This document shows positions 1-10,072 of a DNA stretch of 44,019 bases, piece after piece. This DNA comes from Companilactobacillus hulinensis (lineage in GTDB: Bacteria > Bacillota > Bacilli > Lactobacillales > Lactobacillaceae). A program made the translations under genes and the position numbers. The first letter of the stretch is position 1. Each line of letters begins with the position of its first letter. Location of the stretch: the NCBI RefSeq assembly GCF_003946555.1, contig NZ_RHOO01000022.1, positions 1 through 44,019 on the forward strand. The letters are read 5' to 3'. The notes under the pieces are model-generated. The model was not told the origin of the DNA, did no database searches, and worked only from the letters and a program-made list of their open reading frames with translations.

Positions 1-71
1 TGAACCGCCGTATACGGATCCGTACGTACGGTGGTGTGAGAGGTCGGTAATTAATTTACCTCCTACTCGAT
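1..71 (+). mobile_element. Group II intron, 3' end (domains V and VI)
   Basis: Positions 4-35 fold as a group II intron domain V: a 9-bp lower stem (4-12 with 27-35), a 2-nt bulge (CG, 25-26), and an upper stem closed by a GATC tetraloop (17-20). The catalytic triad reads CGC, as in bacterial class C introns. Positions 36-69 fold as domain VI, with a bulged A at 65 as the likely branch point, and the intron probably ends ...CGAT at about 71. The rest of the intron and any reverse transcriptase/maturase gene lie outside the window. Class assignment is inference from the domain V/VI sequence. Confidence 0.82.
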
Positions 72-100
72 CAGCAGGCATCATTTGTTTTCAACCGTAG
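72..100 (+). repeat. Truncated right end of palindromic repeat (3' exon of the intron)
   Basis: The sequence just after the intron, CAGCAGGC then TTTTCAACCGTAG, resembles the right arm of the complete repeats at 14940-15106 (CAGCAG then TTTTCAATCGTAG) and 3501-3636 (GGCAGG then CTCAACCG). It is best read as the right end of a fifth copy split by the intron. The match is short, so this rests on position and pattern rather than on length. Confidence 0.55.
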
Positions 101-138
101 ACCCCTATCCATAAAGAAATTAATCTCAAAATCATTCA

Positions 139-152
139 TGAAAGCGTTGTAT
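139..152 (+). promoter_or_regulatory. Weak cre-like site upstream of the YfcC-type gene
   Basis: TGAAAGCGTTGTAT matches the cre consensus TGWAANCGNTNWCA except at the last two bases. It lies about 55 bp upstream of the start codon of the transporter gene, a plausible place for CcpA control. Confidence 0.35.
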
Positions 153-207
153 TAAATGAACAAATTGTTTAAGCTGTAACCTGTACTTTGCTCAGGGAGG
201 AGAAAGC

Positions 208-1710
208 ATGGATAAAAAAGTAAAAAAGTTTAAAATGCCTTCGGCGTATACGATACTATTTTTCCTTATAATTGCTGTGGCAATATTGACTTGGATTATT
301 CCAGCTGGTCAATATGCTACGACTAAGGCTGGTAATATTATCGCTGGAACTTATAAGGCACGTACCAACAGTCCCCAAGGAATCTGGGATGTCTTTATGG
401 CACCGGTTAATGGGATGGTCGGAACGGCTAATACAGACGGTTCTATTTCCATTTCATTATTTATCTTAGTAATTGGTGGATTTTTAGGAGTTGTTAATAA
501 GACCCGTGCCATTGATGATGGTATTTCCGCAATTATTAAGAAGAATAGTGGCAAGGAAAAGGCTATTATTCCAATTCTGATGATATTATTTGCTATTGGT
601 GGATCAACCTTTGGTATGGGTGAAGAGACAATTGCCTTCTACCCAATCTTGATTCCAGTAATGATCAGTGTTGGATATGATTCGATAACCGCTATATCGA
701 TTGCACTGGTGGGTACACAGGTTGGATGTTTAGCATCTACAGTGAACCCATTTGCCACCGGTGTTGCTTCACAAACTATTAATATTTCACCAGGAGAGGG
801 ACTAATTTCTCGATTGGTATTGTTGATAATTACCACTGCTATCAGTATTTGGTATGTAATGCATTATGCAGCAAAAATTAAAAAAGATCCTTCAAAATCA
901 TATGTATTTGAACGTCGTCAAAAAGACTTGGAAGAATTCTCGATGAAACAAGAATCTGATGATCATGAATTAACTGGTGGTCAAAAGATTGTCATTTGGC
1001 TATTTGGTGCAACTTTTGTAATCATGATTGCTGGATTGATTCCATGGAGTAATCTTAACTCAAGCTGGACATTCTTCGACAGCTTTACTAAATGGTTAAC
1101 TCATGTGCCATTCCTTGGTGCTTTGATCGGCCAAGATATTGCTCCACTAGGTACTTGGTACTTCTCAGAAATCACCACATTATTCTTCTTAATGTCAGTC
1201 ATTGTTATGTTTGTCTTCCACATGAGTGAATCTGAATATATCAATGCATTCATGGAAGGTATGGGTGAATTCTTGAGTGTTGCCATTATCGTCTGTGTTG
1301 CTCGTGGTATTCAGGTAATTATGAACAATGGATACATTACAGCAACAGTACTTCACTTTGGTGAAACAGGATTACAGAATCTTTCATCAGCAATATTCAT
1401 TGTTTTAACATTCATATTCTATATTCCAATGTCATTCTTAATTCCTTCAACGTCAGGACTAGCTGCCGCAACTATGGGAATTATGGGACCATTGGGCAAG
1501 TTCTCCGGAGTAGATGGATCACTTGTAATTACAGCCTATCAAGCTGCTTCTGGTTGGGTCAACTTAATTACTCCAACTTCAGGTGTAGTAATGGGTGCTC
1601 TAGCAATCGGCCACGTTAATATCGTTTCATGGTGGAAGTACATGTGGAAACTAATGGCTATATTATTTGTTGTTGTCGCTGGATATTTGGTTGTTGTTTC
1701 GATGATGTAA
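208..1710 (+). CDS. YfcC family basic amino acid/dicarboxylate-type antiporter
   Basis: This is a 500-residue polytopic membrane protein with about 12 hydrophobic segments. The N-terminus (KMPSAYTILFFL, then WIIPAGQY) and the internal GMGEETIAFYPI, VNPFATGVASQT and PTSGVVMGAL motifs are typical of the YfcC / C4-dicarboxylate anaerobic carrier-like family. Some members act as arginine/ornithine or other amino acid exchangers; the substrate cannot be read from the sequence. The start is set by AGGGAGGA at 194-201. It is followed after 39 bp by an M20 dipeptidase gene, so the pair may be an operon for peptide or amino acid use. A weak cre lies upstream, and a group II intron ends about 135 bp before the start codon. 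Confidence 0.85.
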   Translation: MDKKVKKFKMPSAYTILFFLIIAVAILTWIIPAGQYATTKAGNIIAGTYKARTNSPQGIWDVFMAPVNGMVGTANTDGSISISLFILVIGGFLGVVNKTRAIDDGISAIIKKNSGKEKAIIPILMILFAIGGSTFGMGEETIAFYPILIPVMISVGYDSITAISIALVGTQVGCLASTVNPFATGVASQTINISPGEGLISRLVLLIITTAISIWYVMHYAAKIKKDPSKSYVFERRQKDLEEFSMKQESDDHELTGGQKIVIWLFGATFVIMIAGLIPWSNLNSSWTFFDSFTKWLTHVPFLGALIGQDIAPLGTWYFSEITTLFFLMSVIVMFVFHMSESEYINAFMEGMGEFLSVAIIVCVARGIQVIMNNGYITATVLHFGETGLQNLSSAIFIVLTFIFYIPMSFLIPSTSGLAAATMGIMGPLGKFSGVDGSLVITAYQAASGWVNLITPTSGVVMGALAIGHVNIVSWWKYMWKLMAILFVVVAGYLVVVSMM

Positions 1711-1749
1711 TGAAATAATATAAATATAAAAGTTGAAAGGGGTTTCAAA

Positions 1750-3084
1750 ATGGAAACATTTATCACAGATAAAGTTCAAGATAATGCAATTGATGCGCTA
1801 AGTAAAGTTATTGCAGTTCCTTCATATTGTGAGGATGCAAAGGAAAATGCACCATTTGGTCCTGGTCCCAAAAAAGCTTTGGATACAGTTTTGGAAGTTG
1901 CTCAAAGTATTGGTAATACAACACATGAAGATCCCGAAGGATATTACGGTTATGCCGAAATCGGTGAAGGTGACCAAATATTTGGATTGGTATGCCATAT
2001 GGACGTTGTTCCAGCTGGAAATATTGATGCATGGAATACTGAACCATTCAAAATGATCGAAAAAGATGGCAAGCTGTATGGACGTGGAACACAAGATGAT
2101 AAGGGGCCAAGTGTAGCTTCGTTGTTTGCAGTCAAAGCAATCATGGATGCTGGATACACTTTCAATAAGAAGATTCGCTTTATCTTTGGAACTGACGAAG
2201 AGACCCTTTGGAGATGTCTTGCCCAATATAACAAGAAGGAAACTCCAATTGACATGGGAATTGCACCAGACGCTGAATTTCCATTGATCTATGCAGAAAA
2301 AGGATTGCAACAATCTTATTTGGTTGGACCCGGTTCAAACGAGCTCAACTTGAATATTGTTGATGCCTTCAATGCTGTTCCTGGTAAAGCTGTCTATAAT
2401 GGTCCTAAACAAGAAGAAGTATTTGCTGCATTACAAAACCACAAGTTTGATGCAGATAAAATTGATGGTGGAATTGAAATTCATGGTAATTCTGTCCACG
2501 CAATGAATGCACCTGAGGGAACTAATGCGGTGGTTAGACTTGGAATTGCCTTGTCTGATGTGTTCCCAGACATTAATATTCTTCAATTTTTGAAGAAGTT
2601 TGGTGAAGATGCTAATGCCACTAACCTGTTAGGTGATGTGTCTGATGATGTTTCAGGCAAATTAACATTTAATATCTCAAGCTTGGAAATCAATTCAGAA
2701 AGATCACGTGTCCAAATAGATATGAGAATTCCAGTTAAAATTGATCACGATACATTGATCAAGCAAGTTTCAGATGCCGTAGAATCCTTTGGTATGAAGT
2801 ATGAGAACTTTGATTATGTAGCACCTCTCTACGTACCAACAGATACGAAACTGGTTAAAACATTGATGTCTGCATATCAAGATGTTACTGGTGATACAGA
2901 GTCTAAACCAGCAATTTCTGGTGGTGCTACCTTTGCTAGAACGATGAATAATTGTGTTGCGTTTGGTGCAATGCTGCCAACAACACCAGATTTCATGCAT
3001 CAAGCCAATGAAAATTGGAGTAGAGCAGATATGCGTAAAGCTATGGAGATCATCGCTGAAGCTGTATATCGTTTATGTGTCTAG
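1750..3084 (+). CDS. M20 family dipeptidase (PepV/Sapep-like)
   Basis: This 444-residue cytoplasmic zinc peptidase is of PepV type. It has the metal-ligand segment VCHMDVVP near residue 80, GRGTQDDKGP near 115, the general-base segment FGTDEET near 150, and a C-terminal ligand His in FMHQANENW near 415. The length is usual for the PepV/Sapep group (about 440-470). The ribosome site AAAGGGG lies just before the ATG. It probably hydrolyses dipeptides or acylated amino acids after import. It follows the YfcC-type transporter closely and is closed by a terminator at 3142-3168. The segment after DEET (LWRC) is less typical than in characterised PepV. A paralogue lies at 21642-22952. Confidence 0.88.
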   Translation: METFITDKVQDNAIDALSKVIAVPSYCEDAKENAPFGPGPKKALDTVLEVAQSIGNTTHEDPEGYYGYAEIGEGDQIFGLVCHMDVVPAGNIDAWNTEPFKMIEKDGKLYGRGTQDDKGPSVASLFAVKAIMDAGYTFNKKIRFIFGTDEETLWRCLAQYNKKETPIDMGIAPDAEFPLIYAEKGLQQSYLVGPGSNELNLNIVDAFNAVPGKAVYNGPKQEEVFAALQNHKFDADKIDGGIEIHGNSVHAMNAPEGTNAVVRLGIALSDVFPDINILQFLKKFGEDANATNLLGDVSDDVSGKLTFNISSLEINSERSRVQIDMRIPVKIDHDTLIKQVSDAVESFGMKYENFDYVAPLYVPTDTKLVKTLMSAYQDVTGDTESKPAISGGATFARTMNNCVAFGAMLPTTPDFMHQANENWSRADMRKAMEIIAEAVYRLCV

Positions 3085-3141
3085 ACAAATACTTTGTAAA
3101 AGCTGAAAAAGTATTATAATATATTTTATATTCTTAAAGAT

Positions 3142-3168
3142 GAGGACTGCTTATGCAGTTCTCTTTTT
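3142..3168 (+). terminator. Rho-independent terminator after the M20 gene
   Basis: The hairpin GAGGACTGC-TTAT-GCAGTTCTC (3142-3163) is followed by TTTTTG. It ends the YfcC/M20 operon. Confidence 0.85.
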
Positions 3169-3185
3169 GTTTTGGTGACACTTCG

Positions 3186-3354
3186 GTAAAAAGTAATTGA
3201 GCCTGCCGTGGAACCGGTTCCAGCTATAGTGCGGTCTGGGATCTCACTTTTGAACTCCGCATGGACCGCGAATTTCAAAAGATGTCCTAGTTATGGAAGA
3301 ATGACATGCTGTCGTCCCAACATAGCTGCCACTGCGGGTTGAATTACTTTTTAC
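3186..3354 (-). repeat. Palindromic structured repeat, copy 1 (minus orientation)
   Basis: This 169-bp imperfect palindrome is bounded by perfect 13-bp inverted ends (GTAAAAAGTAATT at 3186-3198 and its complement at 3342-3354). Read on the minus strand it holds the family core: GGAC, then CTTTTGAAATTCGC with its complement GCGGAGTTCAAAAG (a stem), then GAGATC, CCAGACCGC and GGAACCGGTTCC, then GGCAGG. The same order occurs in copies 2-4. The arms can fold into a long stem carrying internal hairpins, so it may be a structured RNA, a bidirectional terminator or a non-autonomous mobile element. There is no coding capacity. Confidence 0.8.
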
Positions 3355-3500
3355 ATCCAATTTTTTTTAATAGTTCTATTCAAAATTTGTGAGGGAATAT
3401 TAAATGAATAAGACTATGCGACCATGAAAATGTTAGTGGTTAATATTAGTTCTAACTATTTTCAGGTATCTATAAGATACAGAGAGGTATATAAGCTGGA
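3355..3500. other. Gene-free spacer between repeat copies 1 and 2
   Basis: About 146 bp of AT-rich sequence starts with a run of T. It contains only a 7-codon ORF (3404-3427) with no supporting homology. I see no promoter, riboswitch or terminator with confidence. Confidence 0.5.
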
Positions 3501-3636
3501 GGTTGAGAAAAAAATACCAGCCGTAAAAGTGGCGAAGCCACAGGACGAGCTTTAAGATTTGCGAAGCAAAGCTTAAAGTCGAGATTCCAGACCGTGGCTG
3601 GAATCGGTCCATACGGCAGGTAATTTTTTCTCAACC
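3501..3636 (+). repeat. Palindromic structured repeat, copy 2 (plus orientation)
   Basis: This 136-bp element has perfect 13-bp inverted ends (GGTTGAGAAAAAA at 3501-3513 and its complement at 3624-3636). The inner arms include CCGTA (3521-3525) and TACGG. The core reads CACAGGACGAG, a stem CTTTAAG...GCTTAAAG (about 3549-3578), then GTCGAGATTCCAGACCG, GCTGGAATCGGTCC, and GGCAGGT. It is the shortest copy and the easiest to align with copy 4. The stem bases differ from copies 1 and 4 yet still pair, which suggests the structure is conserved. Confidence 0.82.
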
Positions 3637-3788
3637 GGAAGCGGAAAAGAACAATATAAGACTAAAAATTTGTCTTATATAAGCAAATTAGGTAGTTTAG
3701 GAGTAAGAGAAAACGTTGGAATTTTCAAAAAGAATTAGTAGATTCTGCAAGAAAGGATACTGCAAGAGCTATCTTGCGGGTGAATGAT
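3637..3788 (+). promoter_or_regulatory. Leader of the AroA-like gene
   Basis: The 152-bp leader has a 9-bp hairpin ATATAAGAC/GTCTTATAT (3654-3680). Nearer the gene, GCAAGA occurs twice (3747-3752, 3762-3767), and both copies are complementary to TCTTGC (3772-3777), so two alternative hairpins can form just before the GGGTGA ribosome site (3778-3783). No confident -35/-10 pair was found. Any control by this structure is inference. Confidence 0.4.
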
Positions 3789-5093
3789 ATGTTTAATTTT
3801 AATACACAACCTATGAAATATAGATTTCAGGGCGAGATGACGGTACCCGGGGATAAAAGTATCGCACACCGAGCCATTGTCTTAGCTTCTTTGGCAAAAG
3901 GAGTTACACAAATCAGTAACTTTTCCTTTTCAGAAGATTTAACTACAACAGTTAAACTATTTCAGGATCTAGGCGTGAAAATGCACGTAGAGCCTACGAC
4001 TAAAGATATGATCATCAAAGGCTCAAATCGTAATTTCAATCCACTGACTCATACGCTTAATTTGAACAATGTAGGTGAATTACAAAGTCTGATCATGGGC
4101 ATGTTGGCAACAACGCCTGATACATACACCTTGAATGGTGGAGAGTTTTTAAGTAAACGTCCGTCTGATAATTTGGCTGTCTTGTTGACAGACATGGGTG
4201 CCGATTTGACAAGAACTTCTGATGATTACTTACCCCTTGAAATTACCGGTTCAAATAATTTACGTGGAATTACGTACCAACAAGATATTGCAAGTGCACA
4301 GATTAAGAGTGGATTGATTTTTGCTAGTTTATTCGCTGACTCAAAGACTCAAATACTTAGAAAAATGCCCACACGTAATCATACTGAAGTTTTGGCAAAT
4401 TATTTTGGAGCTGATATCACAACAGATCCTAATGTGATTACTGTTAATCCACAAAACACTGAGTTAACTGGTCAGAATTTAACAATCCCTGGAGATTTTT
4501 CATCTGCCGCATTTTACATTGTCGGATCATTACTGGCTGACAATAGCCACTTAACGCTTCACCGAGTGGGATTGAATTCAACTAGAACTGGATTACTTCA
4601 AGTAATTGAGCAAATGGGCGGAAAAATCGAAATAACTAATCGATCCAAGAATAGTGTTGAGCCATATGGAGATCTGACAATGGTCAGCCAGAAGCTCCAC
4701 GGAACGACTATCAGTGCTGAGCAAGTTCCATTCATCATTGACGAGATACCATTGATTGCTTTAATGGCATCCCAAGCCAGTGGTAAAACAATTATTGAAG
4801 ATATTCATGATGTTCATTTACAAATGAGCGACCGCATTACCAATATGCGTGTTGAATTAGCCAAATTAGGCATCGTTATGACTGTAAATGATGATTCTAT
4901 CGTTATTAAAGGCAATCAATCTATTCATGTAAAAGATGATGTTGACAGCCATGACGATCATCGTATCGCTATGATGTTGTGTGTCGCATCGAACTTGATC
5001 GATACGCCATTACAGATCAAGAACATTGAAGCAATTGATATTTCTTACCCAGATTTCATTTCGGATATGAAAAAGGTATTAGTTGTCGGGTAA
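3789..5093 (+). CDS. Divergent EPSP synthase-like (AroA family) protein
   Basis: The 434-residue product has the AroA/MurA inside-out barrel signature along its length. GDKSIAHRA sits near residue 22, ASAQIKSG near 165, DFSSAAF near 235, a catalytic-Asp segment FIIDEIPLIAL near 320, a DSHDDHRIAMM segment near 390 and ISYPDF near 420. However, the GNSGTTxR loop that binds PEP and phosphoshikimate is replaced by NVGELQSL. The KE of the family motif RVKE(S/T)DR is replaced in HLQMSDR. It may therefore not make EPSP, or may be a degraded or repurposed copy. The ATG at 3789 is chosen because GGGTGA lies 5 bases upstream; TTG (3774) and GTG (3780) are alternatives. No other shikimate gene is nearby, and a HAD phosphatase follows after 76 bp. 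Confidence 0.8.
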   Translation: MFNFNTQPMKYRFQGEMTVPGDKSIAHRAIVLASLAKGVTQISNFSFSEDLTTTVKLFQDLGVKMHVEPTTKDMIIKGSNRNFNPLTHTLNLNNVGELQSLIMGMLATTPDTYTLNGGEFLSKRPSDNLAVLLTDMGADLTRTSDDYLPLEITGSNNLRGITYQQDIASAQIKSGLIFASLFADSKTQILRKMPTRNHTEVLANYFGADITTDPNVITVNPQNTELTGQNLTIPGDFSSAAFYIVGSLLADNSHLTLHRVGLNSTRTGLLQVIEQMGGKIEITNRSKNSVEPYGDLTMVSQKLHGTTISAEQVPFIIDEIPLIALMASQASGKTIIEDIHDVHLQMSDRITNMRVELAKLGIVMTVNDDSIVIKGNQSIHVKDDVDSHDDHRIAMMLCVASNLIDTPLQIKNIEAIDISYPDFISDMKKVLVVG

Positions 5094-5169
5094 GTTTTAC
5101 ACTTCTTTTTTTAGAACCATTGACGTATGATGGTGTTAATGAAAAAAATGTAAGGGGTTACGTAACTTT

Positions 5170-6021
5170 ATGATCAAATTTATTGGAACTGATTTAGATG
5201 GGACTCTACTTAATAGTTACAGCCAAGTACCGTTTGAAAACGCTGATGCTATTCGCAGAGCAGTCGATTCAGGACTTATTTATGCAATTTGTTCTGGAAG
5301 AACGTTACATTCAGTAAATAAGTTTTTTAAAAAAGACTTGAAAACTGAGGGATACAGAGTAGTTCTTAATGGTGGTGTGGTGGTCAACCCAAAAGGGGAA
5401 CAGGTTGTTGACAGGCCTATCGACCATGATATTGTTGATGAAATTTTGAAACGTGTTGAGTTCAACAAATTCAAAGTTGTAATCGATGGTATCAATTACA
5501 CGTATGTCTATGATCCTAATAAGAGCTGGACGACTTACTTTGAGGGGATGAGTAGGCATAATATCCACGCCAATTCGATTGATGATTTGCGTAAAAAAAA
5601 TGAAGATCCAGACTTTAATATTTACAAAGTTTGTTTCAGTACGAGTCCTAAGCGTTTATTCGAACTTCGTAAAAAATTAGAATCCCTGGCAGCATTGCCA
5701 GTAACAATCAGTCGCTCAGGCTCTAATTACTTTGAAATTAATGCGCAAGATGTGACTAAATTGTCTGCACTACAAAGAATTTCTGAAATTGAAAGTATTC
5801 CTATGGCAGACTTTATGTGCTTTGGTGATTATGGAAATGATTACGATATGGTTCGTGAAGTCGGTTATGGAGTTGCAATGGATAACGCTATTGAAAAAGT
5901 TAAAGAAGTTGCATGGAATATTACTAAGACCAACAACGAGAACGGAGTTGGCGTTATGATCAATCGGGTTCTTGATGGAGAATTCGAACGGAATGATAAT
6001 AGAAGTAGATTAGATATTTGA
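5170..6021 (+). CDS. HAD superfamily (Cof type) phosphatase
   Basis: This 283-residue cytoplasmic haloacid dehalogenase-like hydrolase is of the Cof/YkrA class (C2B cap). Motif I is TDLDGTLL, with the nucleophile Asp8 and acid/base Asp10; motif II is CSGR near residue 42; motif IV is FGDYGNDYDMV near 222-232. The length is typical (about 260-290). Such enzymes dephosphorylate sugar phosphates, FMN or other small phosphates, and the substrate cannot be assigned. The ribosome site is AAGGGG before ATG. A terminator follows. The nearest upstream gene is the AroA-like gene, and the two may be co-transcribed. Confidence 0.87.
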   Translation: MIKFIGTDLDGTLLNSYSQVPFENADAIRRAVDSGLIYAICSGRTLHSVNKFFKKDLKTEGYRVVLNGGVVVNPKGEQVVDRPIDHDIVDEILKRVEFNKFKVVIDGINYTYVYDPNKSWTTYFEGMSRHNIHANSIDDLRKKNEDPDFNIYKVCFSTSPKRLFELRKKLESLAALPVTISRSGSNYFEINAQDVTKLSALQRISEIESIPMADFMCFGDYGNDYDMVREVGYGVAMDNAIEKVKEVAWNITKTNNENGVGVMINRVLDGEFERNDNRSRLDI

Positions 6022-6082
6022 TGTAAAAAAACAACGGTGAGAAATGTTGAGATTATTAAAACATTTTTCATCGTTTTTGTTT
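6022..6082 (+). terminator. Terminator after the HAD gene
   Basis: A long imperfect hairpin pairs AAAACAACGGTGAGAAATGTT with AACATTTTTCATCGTTTTTG and ends in a T-rich run at 6072-6085. It directly follows the stop codon. Confidence 0.75.
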
Positions 6083-6097
6083 TTCTTAAAAAACATC

Positions 6098-6126
6098 TTG
6101 CCAAATGTTGATTCTAGTTATACAAT
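6098..6126 (+). promoter_or_regulatory. Promoter of the beta-glucoside PTS operon
   Basis: TTGCCA (6098-6103) and TACAAT (6121-6126) are 17 bases apart and lie 86 bp upstream of the PTS IIB start codon. Confidence 0.6.
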
Positions 6127-6138
6127 CAAGTTGTTCGA

Positions 6139-6165
6139 TGAAAGCGTTTTAAGAAAACGTTTTTA
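6139..6165 (+). promoter_or_regulatory. Overlapping cre sites (CcpA)
   Basis: TGAAAGCGTTTTAA (6139-6152) differs from the cre consensus at one base. A second, weaker site, AGAAAACGTTTTTA (6152-6165), follows in tandem. They sit just downstream of the promoter, where CcpA would block transcription when preferred sugars are present. Confidence 0.65.
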
Positions 6166-6211
6166 TCAAAAAACAAATTAATACAATTTACTATACAGAG
6201 GAGTTTTTATC

Positions 6212-6520
6212 ATGGCTGAAAGAACAATTATGTTATGCTGTGCCGCAGGTATGTCAACAAGTTTACTAGTTTCAAAAATGCAAAAGGCTGCTGCCGCAGA
6301 TGGAATCGATGCAGAAATCTTCGCTACTGCTGCTTCAGATGCAGATGCAAAGATTGAAGAGAAACATCCAGAAGTACTTATGCTTGGACCTCAAGTTAGA
6401 TATCTTGAAGGACAATTTAAAGACAAGCTTTCAATTCCTGTTGAAGTAATCAACATGCAAGACTACGGAATGATGAATGGTGAAAAAGTATTCAAGAGAG
6501 CTTTGGAATTAATTGGTTAA
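6212..6520 (+). CDS. PTS lactose/cellobiose family, IIB subunit
   Basis: The 102-residue product is a stand-alone EIIB of the lactose/chitobiose family (usual length about 100-105). The phosphorylated cysteine is Cys10 in LCCAAGMSTSLL. It receives phosphate from the IIA at 6629-6964 and passes it to the sugar bound to a IIC, probably the one at 10986-12308. The ribosome site is GAGGAG before ATG 6212. The gene is under a promoter and cre boxes at 6098-6165. A terminator-like hairpin separates it from the IIA gene. Confidence 0.92.
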   Translation: MAERTIMLCCAAGMSTSLLVSKMQKAAAADGIDAEIFATAASDADAKIEEKHPEVLMLGPQVRYLEGQFKDKLSIPVEVINMQDYGMMNGEKVFKRALELIG

Positions 6521-6551
6521 TCACGCAGATTGCGTATTATAGTAACAAATT

Positions 6552-6580
6552 AAGGGGCGCTGAAATTGCACCCCTTTTAT
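6552..6580 (+). terminator. Hairpin between IIB and IIA genes (possible attenuator)
   Basis: AAGGGG (6552-6557) pairs with CCCCTT (6571-6576), extended by a GC/GC pairing inside, and TTTTAT follows. It lies inside an operon, so partial termination would give more IIB than IIA and glycosidase transcript. Confidence 0.55.
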
Positions 6581-6628
6581 ATTCAAAAAAATGGGAAGCG
6601 TATACAGCGCTTATGGAGGATTTTACAA

Positions 6629-6964
6629 ATGGCTGAAGAAGAACACGACGAACAACTACAAACAATTATGGGATTGATCATCAATGGGGGTAACGCTAAG
6701 AGCTCTGCATTTGAGGCTATCGCTGCTGCTAAGAAAGGTCAATTTACAGTAGCTGACTCAAAATTAAAAGAATCAGATAACTTCCTAACAGAAGCACACA
6801 ATGTTCAAACAGGAATGTTAACTGAAGAAGCAAATGGTAACCATGCCAAAGTTACATTACTAATGGTTCACTCACAAGACCACATCATGAATGCTATTAC
6901 ATTCAGAGACCTTGCTGGTGAAATTGTTGACTTATACAAGAAGTTAGCTAAAGACGCTAAATAA
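6629..6964 (+). CDS. PTS lactose/cellobiose family, IIA subunit
   Basis: The 111-residue product is an EIIA of the lactose family, an all-helical trimer. The phosphorylated histidine is His81 in MVHSQDHIM. The start at ATG 6629 is chosen because ATGGAGGA (6613-6620) is a good ribosome site at proper distance; an upstream TTG in frame (6566) would put 21 unrelated residues across the hairpin at 6552-6580. It works with the IIB upstream and is followed after 51 bp by two phospho-glucosidases. Confidence 0.92.
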   Translation: MAEEEHDEQLQTIMGLIINGGNAKSSAFEAIAAAKKGQFTVADSKLKESDNFLTEAHNVQTGMLTEEANGNHAKVTLLMVHSQDHIMNAITFRDLAGEIVDLYKKLAKDAK

Positions 6965-6988
6965 TTTAGTTATTAATTGAGTTATTAA

Positions 6989-8473
<1,485 letters not shown>

Positions 8474-8477
8474 TTAG

Positions 8478-9941
<1,464 letters not shown>

Positions 9942-9953
9942 GGATGAGTAACT

Positions 9954-9986
9954 AAGGGCTGGGACATTTGTTCCAGCCTTTTATTT
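9954..9986 (+). terminator. Terminator after the GH1 pair
   Basis: AAGGGCTGGGAC pairs with GTTCCAGCCTT around a short loop and is followed by TTATTTT. This is a strong rho-independent terminator. Confidence 0.9.
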
Positions 9987-9994
9987 TAGATAAT

Positions 9995-10010
9995 ATGTAA
10001 CAGGTTACAT
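9995..10010. promoter_or_regulatory. Candidate operator for the RpiR/MurR regulator
   Basis: ATGTAAC-AG-GTTACAT is a perfect 7-bp inverted repeat 63 bp upstream of the regulator start codon. Related half sites (GTTAC, GTAAC) recur at 10834-10850 and 10913-10917, before the PTS IIC gene. Autoregulation is inference. Confidence 0.45.
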
Positions 10011-10072
10011 ATATTTTGTAATACTGTTTTTTATGAATGATATAGACCAATTTAAAAAAGAAGGTGAGATTC

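Noticed and set aside
3404-3427. 7-codon ORF that could be a leader peptide for the AroA-like gene
   Set aside because: It has no aromatic codons or attenuator after it, lies on the far side of repeat copy 2, and is too short to judge.
3361-3500. T-box or other amino acid riboswitch before the AroA-like gene
   Set aside because: No T-box sequence (GGGTGGNACCGCG) or other known aptamer motif is present.
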